From Thermoleophilia bacterium (GTDB lineage Bacteria > Actinomycetota > Thermoleophilia > Solirubrobacterales > 70-9): a stretch of DNA of 64,000 bases. The notes under the pieces are model-generated. The model was not told the origin of the DNA. It made no database searches and saw only the letters and a list, made by a program, of their open reading frames with translations. This document shows positions 16,552 through 25,629 of the stretch, one piece after another. Both the position numbers and the translations under genes were made by a program. The stretch's first letter is position 1. Every line of letters starts with the position of its first letter. The stretch lies in contig JAENWT010000013.1 in the NCBI GenBank assembly GCA_016650125.1, positions 17,267 to 81,266 of the forward strand, in the 5' to 3' direction.

Positions 16552-17199
16552 TCAAGCGGCCGAGCTGCGGGCCTCGCGCATCGCCGACACGCCGCCGGTC
16601 ACGAAAGTGAGTGCCTGTTCGAGGATGCGCAGCTGATCATCGCGTGAGGGAATCTCGGCCTTCGCCGAGTCGTGCTCGTCGCCGAGCAGGTCGAATACCG
16701 CTACTGCGGCCGCGGCGGCCATCCGGGGTTCGAGGTCACCGGGTTCCATGCCGAGATCGACCGCCAGCCCTTCGGCCATCAGCACTTCGAATTCGCGCAG
16801 CTGCGCCCGTTCGTGAGCGATCAGACCTTCGTCGCGGTCGATCACCTGGCGCTGGCAGCTCAGCTGCTCTTCGTTTTCGTTCCAGATTTCACGCTCATCC
16901 AGCACCCAGTCGCTAAGGGCGTCCATCGTGTCCTGATCAGCCGGCCGGGAACGGATGCGGTCGGCCAGGCGCTGCTTCGATTCGAAGCTGATGTCGAAGA
17001 CGATCGCTTCCTTGGCCGGGAAGTATGTGGAAACGGTGCGTGGTGAAACGTCGGCCGCCTCGGCGATCTTGGCGATCGTGGTCTGCTGGTAGCCGTTCTC
17101 AACGAAAAGGCGAAGCGCGACCTCGACGATCGCCGCCCGCGTCTTCTGCTTCTTGCGCTCCCTGAGGCCTATCGATTGCGCTATTGATTCACCGGCCAT
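16552..17199 (-). CDS. TetR/AcrR-family transcriptional regulator
   Basis: 215 residues from ATG 17199. The HTH is canonical: RAAIVEVALRLFVENGYQQTTIAKIAEAADVSPRTVSTYF-type helix set (about 17-58) ending in FPAKEAIVFD. The ligand domain follows (about 70-210) with no assigned ligand. A longer open frame (to 17259) exists, but it would add a cysteine-rich stretch out of keeping with the family. The gene diverges from the MMPL transporter, so repression of that transporter is the natural guess. Confidence 0.86.
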   Translation of the reverse strand: MAGESIAQSIGLRERKKQKTRAAIVEVALRLFVENGYQQTTIAKIAEAADVSPRTVSTYFPAKEAIVFDISFESKQRLADRIRSRPADQDTMDALSDWVLDEREIWNENEEQLSCQRQVIDRDEGLIAHERAQLREFEVLMAEGLAVDLGMEPGDLEPRMAAAAAVAVFDLLGDEHDSAKAEIPSRDDQLRILEQALTFVTGGVSAMREARSSAA

Positions 17200-17228
17200 T
17201 TGCCTTATCTTAGCAAAGTCTGCATCTA

Positions 17229-17252
17229 CTGCACTATTGCAGCACTGGCAAT
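17229..17252. promoter_or_regulatory. Overlapping inverted repeats, candidate TetR operator
   Basis: In the 128-bp gap between tetR and the MMPL gene two inverted repeats overlap: CTGCA-N4-TGCAG (17229-17242) and ATTGC-N7-GCAAT (17236-17252). Symmetric sites in a divergent TetR/transporter gap commonly bind the TetR protein. No experimental or alignment support is available here. Confidence 0.45.
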
Positions 17253-17327
17253 TACGCAATGAATGCGAACCTGCAGCGAATGTGCTAATTTCCCCGACTC
17301 ACTTTCTCCCTTCCCCTCTGGAGCTGA

Positions 17328-19529
17328 ATGTCTGACTTACTTGCCCGTCTCGCCCGTTCGATCACCGGACACTGGAAGCGCGCGCTGATCGTCTGCGTCG
17401 TCGCGCTAGCCGCCCTCTTCCTCCTGGCGAGCACCGCCCAGGATCCGCCGCCGGATGACTTCAACATCCCGGGCACCGAGAGCCAGAAGGCGATCGACCT
17501 GTTCGACGCCCACGAGCCTGCCCTGGCCGGCGTTGACGCAACCGTGGTATTCAGCACCGACGAAGGAAAGCTGTCTGAACCGGCGCGCAAAGCCGCGATC
17601 GAGAAATCGCTCGCCGAGATCGCGAAGCAGCCCGACGTCGAATCGGTCGGTGACCCGTTCGATCCCGAGGCACCCGGTCTTTCGCCCAGCGGCAAGGTGG
17701 CCCAGGCCGAAGTCCGCTGGGACCTCGACTTCGGGGACGTGACCAAGAAGCAGGGCGAAGATCTCGAAGACGCGGTCAAATCGGCAGAGACCGACGGCGT
17801 CAACGTGTCGATGCGCGGCATCGTGGTCGACCTCGCTTCCGAGCAGGACGCCCCGGTCGGCGAGCTGATCGGCATCGCGATCGCGATCGTCCTGCTTTCC
17901 TTCCTTTTCCGCTCCGGCGCTGCCATGGGCGCCACGATCATCGGCGCCCTGATCGGCGTGATGGTCGGCCAAATCCTGCTTGTCGCCCTCGCAGCTCCGC
18001 TCGGCCTGCCTGAATTCGCGGCTACGATCGCGATGATGCTGGGCCTTGGTGCGGGCATCGACTACTCCCTGCTCTTAATGGGCAGATTCCGGGAACAGCT
18101 TGCGGCCGGAGACTCGGTGCGCGATGCCTCGGCCAAATCCGCGGCGACAGCGGGCTCAGCCGTGGTCGCCGCCGGACTGATCGTCATGGTGGCGATCGCC
18201 GGACTGCTGGTCATCGGCATCCCGCTGATCGGCAAGATGGGGATCGGGGCAGCGATCGGCGTCGCCGCCGTGGTGGTCTCCGCCCTCACCGTGCTGCCGA
18301 CCATGATGGGCGCCTTCCAGAAGTGGCTTCGCCCGAAGAAGATCGCGCACGTCAAGCCGTCAAAGGGCTTCGCCAACTGGGGTACTCGCATCACCAGGCG
18401 GCCCTGGCTCTCGATCGCCTTCGGTGTGGTCGTCTTGCTGATCTTCGCTTTCCCGATGACTCACCTCCGCCTCGGCCAGCCGGATGACGGCAACCAGCCC
18501 GAAGGCAAGACGCAGCGGGTCGCTTATGACCTGCTGAGCGAAGGCTTCGGAGCCGGCTCGAACGGGCCCTTCCTGCTCGCGGTCGACATCCCCAAGTCTG
18601 ATCCGGAAACGGCTCCGCAGCTGAAGCAGATCGAAGACGCGCTCAGGGACACCCCTGGCGTCGAAACCGTCCTGCCCGCCCGGAAGAGCACCGACGGCGA
18701 AATGGCCACGATAACCATGATCCCGACCACGGCTCCGCAGGACGCTGCCACCAGCGATCTGCTGGAGGACCTGCGCAACAACGTCCTGCCGGATGCAACA
18801 AGTGAATCGGGTCTCAACGTCTACGTCGGCGGCAACACCGCGGGTTTCGAGGACTTCTCGGACAAGGTTTCCGAACGGTTGCCGTTGTTCATCCTCGTCG
18901 TCATCGGACTCTCGGTCCTGCTGCTGATGATGGCCTTCAGGTCACTCTGGATCCCACTCGTATCGGCGATCTTCAACCTGCTTTCGGTCGGAGCCGCCTA
19001 CGGCGTGGTCGTCGCCGTCTTCCAGGACGGACTCGGGTCGAGTCTGATCGGGGTGGACAGCGGGGTGCCGATCATGTCGTTCATCCCGGTCATGATCTTC
19101 GCGATCCTGTTCGGGCTGAGCATGGACTACAACGTCTTCCTGCTCTCCCGGATCCACGAGGCCTACAACGGCGGTGACGCCCCGCGCAAGAGCGTGATCG
19201 TCGGGCTCTCGCGGATCGGCAAGGTCGTGTTGTTCGCCGGCCTGATCATGTCGTCGGTCTTTCTCGCCTTCGTGACGCAGCCGGACGTGGTCGCCAAGAT
19301 GATCGGCCTCGGCCTCGGTCTGGCGATCCTGATCGACGTGCTGTTCGTGCGCCTGGTGATCGCCCCCGCCGTGGTCACTTTGCTCGGCGACAAGGCCTGG
19401 TGGCTGCCGGGCTGGCTCGACCGTATCCTCCCCGACGTGTCACTCGAAGGGCACACCGTCGAGAACAAGGACCCCAAGGGCGAACCCTTGGATCCAGAGC
19501 TAGCTCACGATCTAGGTATAGAAGCCTAG
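17328..19529 (+). CDS. MMPL/RND-superfamily transporter
   Basis: 733 residues in the typical 12-helix layout: helix 1 at 18-38, an extracytoplasmic loop to about 175, five helices to about 335, a second helix near 365, a second loop, and five helices from about 515 to 690. The proton-relay region GLGAGIDYSLLLMGRFREQL and its repeat GLSMDYNVFLLSRIHEAY carry the two Asp-Tyr motifs of MMPL proteins. These export lipids or drugs with proton exchange. ATG 17328 follows a GGAG ribosome site. The adjacent TetR is the likely regulator. Confidence 0.92.
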   Translation: MSDLLARLARSITGHWKRALIVCVVALAALFLLASTAQDPPPDDFNIPGTESQKAIDLFDAHEPALAGVDATVVFSTDEGKLSEPARKAAIEKSLAEIAKQPDVESVGDPFDPEAPGLSPSGKVAQAEVRWDLDFGDVTKKQGEDLEDAVKSAETDGVNVSMRGIVVDLASEQDAPVGELIGIAIAIVLLSFLFRSGAAMGATIIGALIGVMVGQILLVALAAPLGLPEFAATIAMMLGLGAGIDYSLLLMGRFREQLAAGDSVRDASAKSAATAGSAVVAAGLIVMVAIAGLLVIGIPLIGKMGIGAAIGVAAVVVSALTVLPTMMGAFQKWLRPKKIAHVKPSKGFANWGTRITRRPWLSIAFGVVVLLIFAFPMTHLRLGQPDDGNQPEGKTQRVAYDLLSEGFGAGSNGPFLLAVDIPKSDPETAPQLKQIEDALRDTPGVETVLPARKSTDGEMATITMIPTTAPQDAATSDLLEDLRNNVLPDATSESGLNVYVGGNTAGFEDFSDKVSERLPLFILVVIGLSVLLLMMAFRSLWIPLVSAIFNLLSVGAAYGVVVAVFQDGLGSSLIGVDSGVPIMSFIPVMIFAILFGLSMDYNVFLLSRIHEAYNGGDAPRKSVIVGLSRIGKVVLFAGLIMSSVFLAFVTQPDVVAKMIGLGLGLAILIDVLFVRLVIAPAVVTLLGDKAWWLPGWLDRILPDVSLEGHTVENKDPKGEPLDPELAHDLGIEA

Positions 19530-19531
19530 GT

Positions 19532-21019
19532 TCAGTGAGGTACCGGGCAGCCGGCTTCGGCCGGCTGTACCGGCGTTGCCAGCGGTTCCAGGTGTACATC
19601 GGCTGAGCCGGTCCCGGCGACCGTGCGGCGGTGGACCGTCATTGGCAGGCCGTTCTTCGGCCGCATCGTGATCGCCGCCTCGGGCTCGATCTTCGCCCCG
19701 CGCGGCACGTCAAAGGTGAGCTTGCGGCTGATCATTGCGGCGAGCAGGGTTGCTTCGACGATCGCAAAAGTGGAGCCGACGCACATGCGGCGGCCGGCGC
19801 CGAACGGCAGATAAGCGTGGCGCGGTCGCGACTTGACGTTTTCCGGCAGGAACCGGCTCGGGTCGTAACCCTCCGGGTTGGGCCAGATCGCCGGATCGCG
19901 GTGGATCATCGTGATCAGGACCATCACGCCGGAGCCGGCGGGCACGTCGTAGCCACCGATCACGTCGTCGGCGAGAGCCTTGCGGCCGACCGTCCAGACG
20001 GGCGGCGTGATCCGCATCGCTTCTTCGATCGCGGCCCGGGTCCAGGGCAAAAGCTCCATGTCGTCCATGGTCGGCACGCGGTCGCCGATGTTGGTGTCGA
20101 CTTCCTCGAGGAGGCGGTCCCGGGCGCCGGGATTCATCGAGAGCCAGCGCCAGGTCCAGGAAAGTGCGTTCGAGGTGGTTTCGTGACCGGCCAGCATGAA
20201 GGTCATCAACTCGTCGCCGATCTGCTGGCGCGACATGCGCTCGCCGGTTTCGTCGTCGGTGGCCCGCAACATCAGGCCGACCAGGTCGTCGCCCGCGTCC
20301 ACCTGTGAATCACGCTCAGTCAGGACCTCGTCGATCACCAGGCGCAGCTCGGCCAGCGCACGCTGGAAGCGCCGGCCCTCCGGGTTCAGCGCGATCGACC
20401 GCTCGAGGTTCATGCCCGGCAGCAGCGACATCACGTAGGTCGGCAGGCGGCGGACCATCCGGGTGCCGAGGCTGAGCACGTCGTTCATCGCCGGGCCGAC
20501 GCGGCGGGCGGTGTCGCCGCTGAGATCGGCGCCGAAGAGCGCCCGGCCGACCACGTCGAGGGTGAGGGCCATCATCGCCTCGGAGACATCGACGATGTCG
20601 CCATCGACAACGTTGCCGAACATCTCGCCGTCAAGCGCGTCGGCGGTGGCGCCGGTCATCTGCTCGGTGAAGACGTTCAGGTGGCGCTTGGCGAACATCG
20701 GCTGGACCAGTCGGCGCTGCTTCTTCCAGAGCTGGCCCTGGCTGGTGAGCAGGCCTTCGCCGAGGATGATCCGCAGCAGTTCGTATTCCGGCCCCTTGCC
20801 GTAGTTGTCCTGGTTTGTGATGAGCACATGTTTCGCGGCCTCGTGACCGCTGACGATCACCAGGTTGCGCCCGCGGGAGTAGGTGCTGGCGACATCGCCG
20901 TAGTCGAGGGCCATCTGGCACATCGGCTTCATGAAATCGCTCGCCGCATCGAAGATGAACTTCTTGTTGGCCAGGCCGGTCGGGCCGGGTGGCAGGTTCA
21001 GTTCCGCGGTCTGGGTCAC
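19532..21019 (-). CDS. Cytochrome P450
   Basis: 495 residues from GTG 21019. The I-helix oxygen motif AGHETTSNAL, the K-helix EEAMR (ExxR), a PERF-like PSRFLPENV and the haem-ligand loop FGAGRRMCVGSTF (Cys near 413) are intact. The protein is soluble by sequence and would need electrons from a ferredoxin or reductase encoded elsewhere; none is nearby. The start overlaps the TetR stop as GTGA (21016-21019), so the two form an operon and the regulator probably controls the P450. The substrate, perhaps a fatty acid or terpenoid, cannot be read. Confidence 0.92.
   Translation of the reverse strand: MTQTAELNLPPGPTGLANKKFIFDAASDFMKPMCQMALDYGDVASTYSRGRNLVIVSGHEAAKHVLITNQDNYGKGPEYELLRIILGEGLLTSQGQLWKKQRRLVQPMFAKRHLNVFTEQMTGATADALDGEMFGNVVDGDIVDVSEAMMALTLDVVGRALFGADLSGDTARRVGPAMNDVLSLGTRMVRRLPTYVMSLLPGMNLERSIALNPEGRRFQRALAELRLVIDEVLTERDSQVDAGDDLVGLMLRATDDETGERMSRQQIGDELMTFMLAGHETTSNALSWTWRWLSMNPGARDRLLEEVDTNIGDRVPTMDDMELLPWTRAAIEEAMRITPPVWTVGRKALADDVIGGYDVPAGSGVMVLITMIHRDPAIWPNPEGYDPSRFLPENVKSRPRHAYLPFGAGRRMCVGSTFAIVEATLLAAMISRKLTFDVPRGAKIEPEAAITMRPKNGLPMTVHRRTVAGTGSADVHLEPLATPVQPAEAGCPVPH
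19548..19567 (+). terminator. UUCG-capped hairpin at the MMPL/P450 convergence
   Basis: CAGCCGGC-TTCG-GCCGGCTG is an 8-bp stem closed by a UUCG tetraloop, 19 nt after the MMPL stop and inside the last codons of the convergent P450 gene. No U-run follows, so it may slow rather than end transcription on its own. The two genes are only 2 nt apart, leaving no other room for a terminator. Confidence 0.45.
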
Positions 21020-21630
21020 GGTGCCTCTTGCGGATCGAGCCTGCGGGCGATCTCGAGCAGCTGGCCGCGGACCAGGCTCCACTGTTCCTCGACCTCGAGG
21101 ATCGGATCCATGGTCGTGATCGCAAGGCCGCGGACGGCGGAGACCGACGTCTGGAGCAACGCCGCGAAGCCGGGCAGATCGGCGATCTCCGGCAGAAGTG
21201 CGGTGGCGCTGTTTACGATGATCTCCTCGACGTCGTCGTGGAGGTCCCGGACGGGCTGCTGCAACTCATCGTCAGTCCGGGAAGCGAGCTGGATCTCGAC
21301 GGCGGCGGCGAAGGTCGGCCCGCGGAAGACGACGAGGAGACGGTCGAGGATCGCGCCGAACCGGCCGATCGCATCGTCGGACCCGGGGGCGGCGGCGACA
21401 AACTCCTCGGCGAGCCGCTGCGTGACGTACCGCATCGCTTCGACGCTGAGCTCGGCCTTGGTGCGGAAGTGGTGCTGGAGGGCTCCGAGCGAGACTCCGG
21501 CCCGTTCGGCCGCGAGCCGGGTCGAGGTGCCGGCGTATCCCCGTTCGATCAGCAGCTCGACGGTTGCATCAAGCACGGCCGTGCGTGTAGCGGCGGTGCG
21601 ATCACTCTGCTGGCGGCGCGGGAGGCTCAT
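21016..21630 (-). CDS. TetR/AcrR-family transcriptional regulator
   Basis: 204 residues from ATG 21630. The HTH reads TRTAVLDATVELLIERGY then TSTRLAAERAGVSLGALQHHF, typical of TetR. The rest is a helical ligand domain without recognisable signature. An open frame continues to 21657, but ATG 21630 places the charged RRQQSDRTAATR leader in the usual position. It is translationally coupled to the P450, so autorepression of the operon with the P450 substrate as inducer is a plausible model. Confidence 0.85.
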   Translation of the reverse strand: MSLPRRQQSDRTAATRTAVLDATVELLIERGYAGTSTRLAAERAGVSLGALQHHFRTKAELSVEAMRYVTQRLAEEFVAAAPGSDDAIGRFGAILDRLLVVFRGPTFAAAVEIQLASRTDDELQQPVRDLHDDVEEIIVNSATALLPEIADLPGFAALLQTSVSAVRGLAITTMDPILEVEEQWSLVRGQLLEIARRLDPQEAP

Positions 21631-21684
21631 CTGCGCCGCAATATACCAGTCAGTCAACCGACTTGTAACTTAACCCGAAGGGGA

Positions 21685-21823
21685 CTGGGTCGGTTTCGAT
21701 CTGCTGTTCGCAGCGAAACCGACCCAGAATGGAATTTGGCCCTGGATGCCGAAAATCGAACTGGGTCGGTTTGGGGCAATAGTTCGCTGCGAAACCGACC
21801 CAGAATGGAATTTGGCCCTGGAT
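21685..21823. repeat. Tandem hairpin repeat, two units of about 76 bp
   Basis: Unit 1 has a perfect 14-bp stem CTGGGTCGGTTTCG / CGAAACCGACCCAG (21685-21698 and 21714-21727) with a 15-nt loop, then the 20-nt tail AATGGAATTTGGCCCTGGAT. Unit 2 repeats a 12-bp stem (21761-21772 and 21792-21803) with a different 19-nt loop and an identical 20-nt tail (21804-21823). Loops differ while stems and tails are conserved. The 352-bp gap between the tetR-P450 operon and the divergent phosphodiesterase gene (21631-21982) otherwise shows no gene. Confidence 0.85.
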
Positions 21824-21982
21824 CAGGGATCGGGCCGGGTGCGCGTTGGCTCGGTCGTCGGAGCCGGTCCAGCCGTTGACGCCCACGATCAAGTTCATTG
21901 CTGCTCCCTTTGTTCCCAGTCGGTCAAGCCGTCCTCCCTACGAGGACCCACACGCGATACCGCCTTTTGTGGAAGTCTCTCG

Positions 21983-24118
21983 GTGGTGGCCGATCAATCA
22001 CTCCCGGGGATAACGCGGAAGCCGTCCCGCCTTCTCGCGCACGGCTTCGTCGTCGTCCTGATCGACGCGGGCGCCCTACTGCTCCTGAACTGGATCCTGC
22101 CGGGCTTCCTGATCGACGGAATCTGGGCGGCGATCCTCACCGCGCTCACGATCGGCCTGCTCAACGCCTTCGTCTGGCCGGTCCTCGCGCGCTTGACGTT
22201 GCGCCTCACCGTCCTCACCCTCGGCTTCTTCGGACTGATCCTCAACGCGCTGATCGTCGGAGCGGCGATGCTGTCGATGCCCTGGCTCCACATCAACGGA
22301 TTGTTCGAAGCGGTCGTGATCACCGTGTCGATCGCTGTGATCACTTCGCTCGTCTCGGCACTTCTGGCGATCGACGAAGACAGCAGCTGGTACCTGAACG
22401 TGGTCCGCGGCCAGCTCCGGGCACGCGGTGAAGTCGAGAAGTCGGAAGTGCCGGGCGTGGTCTACCTGGAGATCGATGGACTGGCCCACGACGTCCTGCG
22501 CCGTGCGTTTGCCAACGGCAACGCGCCGACCCTGGCCGGGTGGGTCCGCGACGGCAGCTACGACCTCAACCGCTGGGAGACCGACTGGTCTTCGCAAACC
22601 GGCGCCTGTCAGGCGGGCATCCTCCACGGCAACAACCACGACATGCCGGCATTCCGCTGGTGGGAGAAGGACCTGAACAAGGCGATCGTCACCAACCACC
22701 CGCGTGACGCAGCCGAAATCGAGCGGCGGCAATCGGACGGCAACGGCCTGCTCGCGAACAACGGCACCAGCCGCGCCAACATCCTTTCCGGAGACGCCAC
22801 CAGCTCGATGCTCACGATGAGCACGGTGCTCGAGCGCCGCGGCACGATCGGTCACGACTACGCCGCCTACTTCGCCAAGCCCTACGCGGTCCTCAAGACC
22901 GCGGCCTTCACGGTCATCGAGATTTTCAAAGAGCGCCGCGCCGCCTCGCGGCAAGTCGGCAACAACGTCGAACCTCGGATCCACCGCTCGCGCACTTACG
23001 CGATCATGCGCGCATGGGCGACCGTGATCCAGCTCGACCTCCAAGTCGCCGCGGTGGTCGGCGACATGCTTGCCGGACGGCCGGCGATCTACACGACCTT
23101 CCTCGCCTACGACGAGGTGGCCCACCACTCCGGGATCGAGCGCCCCGACGCGATGACGACGCTGCAGCTGGTCGATCGCCAGATCGCACGGATCGTCAAG
23201 GCGGGTCAGGCCGCCCCGCGGCCCTACCGGTTCATCGTGCTCTCCGACCACGGCCAGTCGCAGGGCATGACTTTCCTCGACCGTTACGGGATCACGCTCG
23301 AGGACCTGGTCTCCTCGCTCAGCCGCGGCGACGACGTCCAGGCCCAGGTCGGCGGCGAAGACGATGCCCAGGCGTACCTCAATGCCTCGGTGACCGAGGT
23401 CGCCAACGACAAGACATTCTTCGGAAGGCTGGTCGGACGCTTCAGCCGCGGCAAGGTGAAGGACGGCGATCTCGGCCCGGACTCGAGCGGCCGGGACGAG
23501 GACACCGGCGACGCGGACGGCGATCCGATCCCCGAGCTCTCGGTCATGGCCTCCGGCTGCCTCGGCCTGATCAACTTCCCGCGCGAACCGGGCCGGATGG
23601 CCCTTGAGCGGCTTGACGACCTCCACCCCGCGCTGATCGAAGGCCTCGCGGCCCACCCCGGAGTCGGCTTCGTCCTGATCGACTCGGAGAAGCACGGCGC
23701 GATGGCGGTTGGCGCGGAGGGCGTCCATTTTCTCGAGATCGACCTGGTTGAGGGCGAGGATCCGCTCGTGCCTTTCGGCCCGAACACCAAGGACCACTTA
23801 CTGCGTACCCACGCCTTCCCCCATTGCCCGGACATCATGGTCAACAGTACCTACTGGCACGAGACGGACGAGGTCGCCGCCTTCGAGGAGCTGGTCGGGT
23901 CACACGGCGGACTCGGCGGATCGCAGTCGTATCCGTTCGTCCTTCATCCGGCCGATCTTCAGTGGCCCGATGAAGGAATCATCGGCGCCGAGAACATCTA
24001 CCACCTGTTCAAGGGCTGGACCAGACTCCTTACGCGTAATGCCGTTCAGTCCAGCGGTGTCGATTCGCCGGGCTCGAGCACCCTCACCTCGACCGCCGGC
24101 GACGACTCGGCCACCTGA
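21983..24118 (+). CDS. Phage-holin-like membrane domain fused to alkaline-phosphatase-superfamily phosphodiesterase
   Basis: About 711 residues from GTG 21983. Residues 15-125 form four close membrane helices (LIDAGALLLLNWILPGFLIDG, LTIGLLNAFVWPVL, TLGFFGLILNALIVGAAML, VVITVSIAVITSLVSALL) of the actinobacterial holin-like type. From about 150 a type I phosphodiesterase/nucleotide-pyrophosphatase-like domain follows: metal-site motifs YLEIDGLAHDVL, TFLAYDEVAHHSGI and VLSDHGQSQG. The usual nucleophile Thr/Ser is probably in DWSSQTGACQAG. The frame runs open upstream through the hairpin repeats, but GTG 21983 with GGAAG 7 nt ahead gives a sensible N-terminus. Membrane-bound hydrolase of unknown substrate. 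Its last 73 nt overlap the convergent MBL gene. Confidence 0.8.
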   Translation: MVADQSLPGITRKPSRLLAHGFVVVLIDAGALLLLNWILPGFLIDGIWAAILTALTIGLLNAFVWPVLARLTLRLTVLTLGFFGLILNALIVGAAMLSMPWLHINGLFEAVVITVSIAVITSLVSALLAIDEDSSWYLNVVRGQLRARGEVEKSEVPGVVYLEIDGLAHDVLRRAFANGNAPTLAGWVRDGSYDLNRWETDWSSQTGACQAGILHGNNHDMPAFRWWEKDLNKAIVTNHPRDAAEIERRQSDGNGLLANNGTSRANILSGDATSSMLTMSTVLERRGTIGHDYAAYFAKPYAVLKTAAFTVIEIFKERRAASRQVGNNVEPRIHRSRTYAIMRAWATVIQLDLQVAAVVGDMLAGRPAIYTTFLAYDEVAHHSGIERPDAMTTLQLVDRQIARIVKAGQAAPRPYRFIVLSDHGQSQGMTFLDRYGITLEDLVSSLSRGDDVQAQVGGEDDAQAYLNASVTEVANDKTFFGRLVGRFSRGKVKDGDLGPDSSGRDEDTGDADGDPIPELSVMASGCLGLINFPREPGRMALERLDDLHPALIEGLAAHPGVGFVLIDSEKHGAMAVGAEGVHFLEIDLVEGEDPLVPFGPNTKDHLLRTHAFPHCPDIMVNSTYWHETDEVAAFEELVGSHGGLGGSQSYPFVLHPADLQWPDEGIIGAENIYHLFKGWTRLLTRNAVQSSGVDSPGSSTLTSTAGDDSAT

Positions 24119-24795
24119 TCGGCGAACCGCCTCGGCGGGCGGCTGAGGTGGTGCCGGCCCCACCGCCCGAGGATCATCGGGAAGAAAGTGCCCCAGTGGA
24201 TCGGAATCGCGATCCGCGGATTGATCAAGCCGATCGCCCGCGCCGCGACAGCCGGATCCATGTGACCCTCGCCGAGGGTGTGGCCCCATCCCCAGACCGG
24301 GATCAGGGCCGTGTCGATCATCGGTGAGATCAGATCCATGTCCGGGTACAGGTCGGTGTCACCCGCGAAATAGACCTGCTGCGACCCGCCGACCAGGAAC
24401 CCGACTGCCTCTCCCGCCTCGGTGAACGGGCGGCGGCGCCCGTCGTGGTCGGCCGGCACCGCGGTGACCGTCACCGCGCCGACCGCGGCCGCCTCCCCCA
24501 CGGCCAGTTCCTCGACGTTCCCGAAACCGTTCTTTTCGAGCAGTGGGCGGCTGCCCGGACCGGAGATGATGCGGCACTCCGGGCCGAAACCGCGCAGGCT
24601 CGGCAGGTCCAGGTGGTCGAAGTGCTGGTGGGAGAGCAGGATCGCGTCGGGCTCCTTCGCGAACGGCTCATGAGGCAGCGGCACCTGCCGCCGCAGGTGG
24701 GCGATCCGCCTGCGCAGGACGGGATCGGTCAGCAAACGCACGCCGTCCATTTCGATTTCGACCGTGGCGTGGCCGACGTAGGTGAGCGCGTTCAT
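24046..24795 (-). CDS. MBL-fold metallo-hydrolase (lactonase-like / UPF0173 type)
   Basis: 249 residues from ATG 24795. Metal motif HxHxDH appears as LLSHQHFDHLDLP (about 57-69); downstream are PADHDGR, YFAGDTDLYPDM and the final PIHWGTFF ligand His. The layout fits the N-acyl-phosphatidylethanolamine phospholipase D / ascorbate-6-phosphate lactonase-like group. ATG 24795 begins MNALTYVGHATV, the usual start of the fold; the longer frame to 24861 would overlap the divergent gene. Convergent 73-nt coding overlap with the phosphodiesterase gene. Confidence 0.85.
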   Translation of the reverse strand: MNALTYVGHATVEIEMDGVRLLTDPVLRRRIAHLRRQVPLPHEPFAKEPDAILLSHQHFDHLDLPSLRGFGPECRIISGPGSRPLLEKNGFGNVEELAVGEAAAVGAVTVTAVPADHDGRRRPFTEAGEAVGFLVGGSQQVYFAGDTDLYPDMDLISPMIDTALIPVWGWGHTLGEGHMDPAVAARAIGLINPRIAIPIHWGTFFPMILGRWGRHHLSRPPRRFADQVAESSPAVEVRVLEPGESTPLD

Positions 24796-24835
24796 CGGCA
24801 AAAGGTATCTCCCGCGGTTAGGGTCTCGCCTGAGT

Positions 24836-25315
24836 ATGCGCCCCAAGCCATTCGAAACCAACTACGCCGGTGCGATCTACGGAACCATTCTGTCCATGGC
24901 CGTGATCTCCACCGCGAGCAAGGACCCGACGCTGGGGCCCATTGAAATCGCCGCATGGGCGGCGGCGACGGCACTGGTCTTCTGGATCGCCCATGTCTAC
25001 GCCTCATTCGTAGCGGCCGGATTCGCCCGGCCTTCCGAGGCGGGCCAGCTCCTGGTCCAGACGATGAAAAGGGAGTGGCCACTCGTACAGGGATCCCTGA
25101 TCCCCGCCGCCGCGATGTTGCTTGCGCCGCTGGGGCTGGTCTCGACCGAAGCCGCGACCTACGTCGCGGTTGGCGTCGGAGTGGTGCTCCTGTTCGCCGC
25201 CGGACTGGCCATGGGCACCCGCGAGGCGCTCAGTTGGGGCCGCCGGCTCACGATCGGCACAATCAACGCCTCAATCGGCGTCCTGATCGTGCTGCTCAAG
25301 ATCTTCGTCCACTGA
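24836..25315 (+). CDS. Hypothetical integral membrane protein
   Basis: 159 residues from ATG 24836 with about four helices (AGAIYGTILSMAVI; IAAWAAATALVFWIAHVYASFV; LIPAAAMLLAPLGLVS; YVAVGVGVVLLFAAGLAMG) and a further C-terminal hydrophobic stretch. I do not recognise a named family. It is divergent from the MBL gene by 40 nt. The helices and the positively charged RPKPFE N-terminus support a real membrane protein. Confidence 0.72.
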   Translation: MRPKPFETNYAGAIYGTILSMAVISTASKDPTLGPIEIAAWAAATALVFWIAHVYASFVAAGFARPSEAGQLLVQTMKREWPLVQGSLIPAAAMLLAPLGLVSTEAATYVAVGVGVVLLFAAGLAMGTREALSWGRRLTIGTINASIGVLIVLLKIFVH

Positions 25316-25330
25316 CCGCGGACGGAAAGA

Positions 25331-25615
25331 CTAGGCGTGCTGCTGCTGCCTTGTTTGCGAGCCGCGGGCGTAGGACATGATGTCGACGGCGAAGGCGAAG
25401 ATCACGATCAGCCACTCGAAACCGTTGACACCTGGTGACCCGACCTGCCACATGCAGATGTAGGCCAGCGTGGTCCAGGGCAGCAGGAAGAAGCCGAGGA
25501 CCGGAACGATCCAGCCATCAAAAGCCTTGCCGACCCAGCCGTCGGAGAACAGCAGGATCGCGAAGAGCGCCAGCCGCGGCGAGATGAAGGCGAAAAGCAC
25601 TACGAAGCAACCCAT
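25331..25615 (-). CDS. Small hypothetical membrane protein
   Basis: 94 residues. Three hydrophobic stretches: VVLFAFISPRLALFAILLF, WIVPVLGFFLLPWTTLAYICMW and LIVIFAFAVDIMSY, ending in a polar Gln-rich tail. Proteins of this pattern are common as unnamed small membrane proteins in actinobacteria. It follows the BrkB gene by 14 nt on the same strand and may be co-expressed with it. No function can be assigned. Confidence 0.65.
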   Translation of the reverse strand: MGCFVVLFAFISPRLALFAILLFSDGWVGKAFDGWIVPVLGFFLLPWTTLAYICMWQVGSPGVNGFEWLIVIFAFAVDIMSYARGSQTRQQQHA

Positions 25616-25629
25616 GGCCAGAACCTACA

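Noticed and set aside
22076..23797. 573-residue open frame antisense to the holin-phosphodiesterase gene
   Set aside because: Shadow of high-GC coding sequence, with Asp/Arg/Val-rich low-complexity content and no motif.
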